This document shows positions 63,699 through 64,000 of a DNA stretch of 64,000 nucleotides, one piece after another (positions within the stretch are counted from its first letter, which is position 1; each line of letters starts with the position of its first letter). The notes under the pieces were generated by a model. That model saw nothing but the letters and a program-made list of their open reading frames with translations. It was not told where the DNA came from and searched no databases. A program made the position numbers and the translations under genes. Source of the DNA: Xylocopilactobacillus apicola. GTDB taxonomy: Bacteria > Bacillota > Bacilli > Lactobacillales > Lactobacillaceae. The stretch is taken from positions 1,550,001 to 1,614,000 of the forward strand of contig NZ_AP026802.1 in NCBI RefSeq assembly GCF_033095985.1, given 5' to 3'.

Positions 63699-64000
63699 TT
63701 ATTTCCGTTGAGAAACTGCGACTGATATGCTTCCAAGCAACAAAATTCCCAAACAAATTATGGTAACCATACCAAACGGCGGCACGAGTCTTACCGCTGA
63801 TAATCCGACCGAATTCATTAATAGCGAACCTAACGGTGACCCAATCAGCACTCCAAAAGTGATCCCAATTAGTTGACCTAAAACAATAACTGATAAAAAT
63901 CGATATAAGAGAATATGTCTAATTCGGAAATTGGAATAACCAATCATTTTCAAGGTATTAAATTCCTTGACCTCTTGAATCAACGTTAATTTAACCAGCA
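63699..64000 (-). CDS. FtsX-type ABC permease, C-terminal end only
   Basis: The frame is open to the right edge (LVKLTLIQEVKEFNTLKMIGYSNFRI at the start of what is visible), with no need for the internal TTG at 63983. Three hydrophobic segments follow: FLSVIVLGQLIGITFGVLIG, VGLSAVRLVPPFGMVTIICLG and LLLGSISVAVSQ. EVKEFNTLKMIGYSNFRIRHI is the FtsX cytosolic signature before the second last helix pair. Most of the gene lies outside the window, so its operon is unknown. Confidence 0.85.
   Translation of the reverse strand, partial: LVKLTLIQEVKEFNTLKMIGYSNFRIRHILLYRFLSVIVLGQLIGITFGVLIGSPLGSLLMNSVGLSAVRLVPPFGMVTIICLGILLLGSISVAVSQRK

Overview
The window looks like chromosome from a low-GC lactic acid bacterium, most likely Lactobacillaceae. 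The grounds are frequent TTG and GTG starts with strong GGAGG sites, an SLAP-domain CAP protein, WxL-type surface proteins, a CpoA/LafB-like glycolipid glycosyltransferase, the ung-pta-tsaE cluster, LicT/RAT-controlled PTS genes, and T-box and lysine riboswitch leaders. I cannot name the genus from sequence alone.

Layout. 0-6.4 kb: aldo/keto reductase (cut by the left edge), a secreted CAP/SLAP protein, a glycolipid glycosyltransferase, two exonucleases and a Na+/H+ antiporter. 6.4-8.2 kb: a two-gene system that I read as an RnlA/RnlB toxin-antitoxin pair. Its toxin carries an N-terminal viroplasmin plus RNase H-like module that has lost its catalytic acids. 8.2-13.4 kb: tsaE-pta-ung, a HAD phosphatase, two genes broken by single-base frameshifts (a small unknown protein and an MgtC-like protein) and a tyrosine phosphatase. 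13.4-18.6 kb: a 1.7-kaa lectin/leucine-rich-repeat/WxL-like surface protein. 18.8-22.5 kb: a NagB-like protein, a PTS EIIBCA and its LicT-type antiterminator, with two RAT/terminator switches and a cre box. 22.5-29.9 kb: a lysine/diaminopimelate operon of the N-acetyl branch (lysA-dapH-deacetylase-dapA-dapB-patA-asd) behind a lysine riboswitch. 30-38 kb: an organophosphate transporter, a DHA2 drug transporter, a 6-phospho-beta-glucosidase, valS with a T-box leader, and an orphan citG. 38-41 kb: a SorC regulator, a BlaI-type repressor and a GyrI-like protein under a LexA box. 41-45.6 kb: a BceAB-like ABC module with two permeases. 45.9-49.7 kb: a palindromic intergenic element and a second WxL surface protein. 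50.6-53.6 kb: a TrpX-type ABC importer behind a leader that encodes a short Trp-containing peptide. 54.3-58.6 kb: a phosphatase, gene debris and a MacAB-like efflux operon ending in several tiny ORFs. 58.7-64 kb: two disrupted Rpn/PD-(D/E)XK transposase-like genes flanking an AgrA/AgrC-like two-component system and an AbrB/PrlF-like protein, then the end of an FtsX-type permease.

How the parts connect. Most cassettes have readable control sites: LicT/RAT and cre for sugar use, the L-box for lysine, the T-box for valyl-tRNA, a likely peptide attenuator for tryptophan uptake, and LexA for the GyrI-like protein. The most distinctive candidate system is the RNase H-RnlA fusion with its RnlB partner. 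Four genes appear to lack exactly one base in an A/T run, and a transposase-like gene is split by a 20-bp inverted duplication. These may be real decay, slippage or assembly errors.
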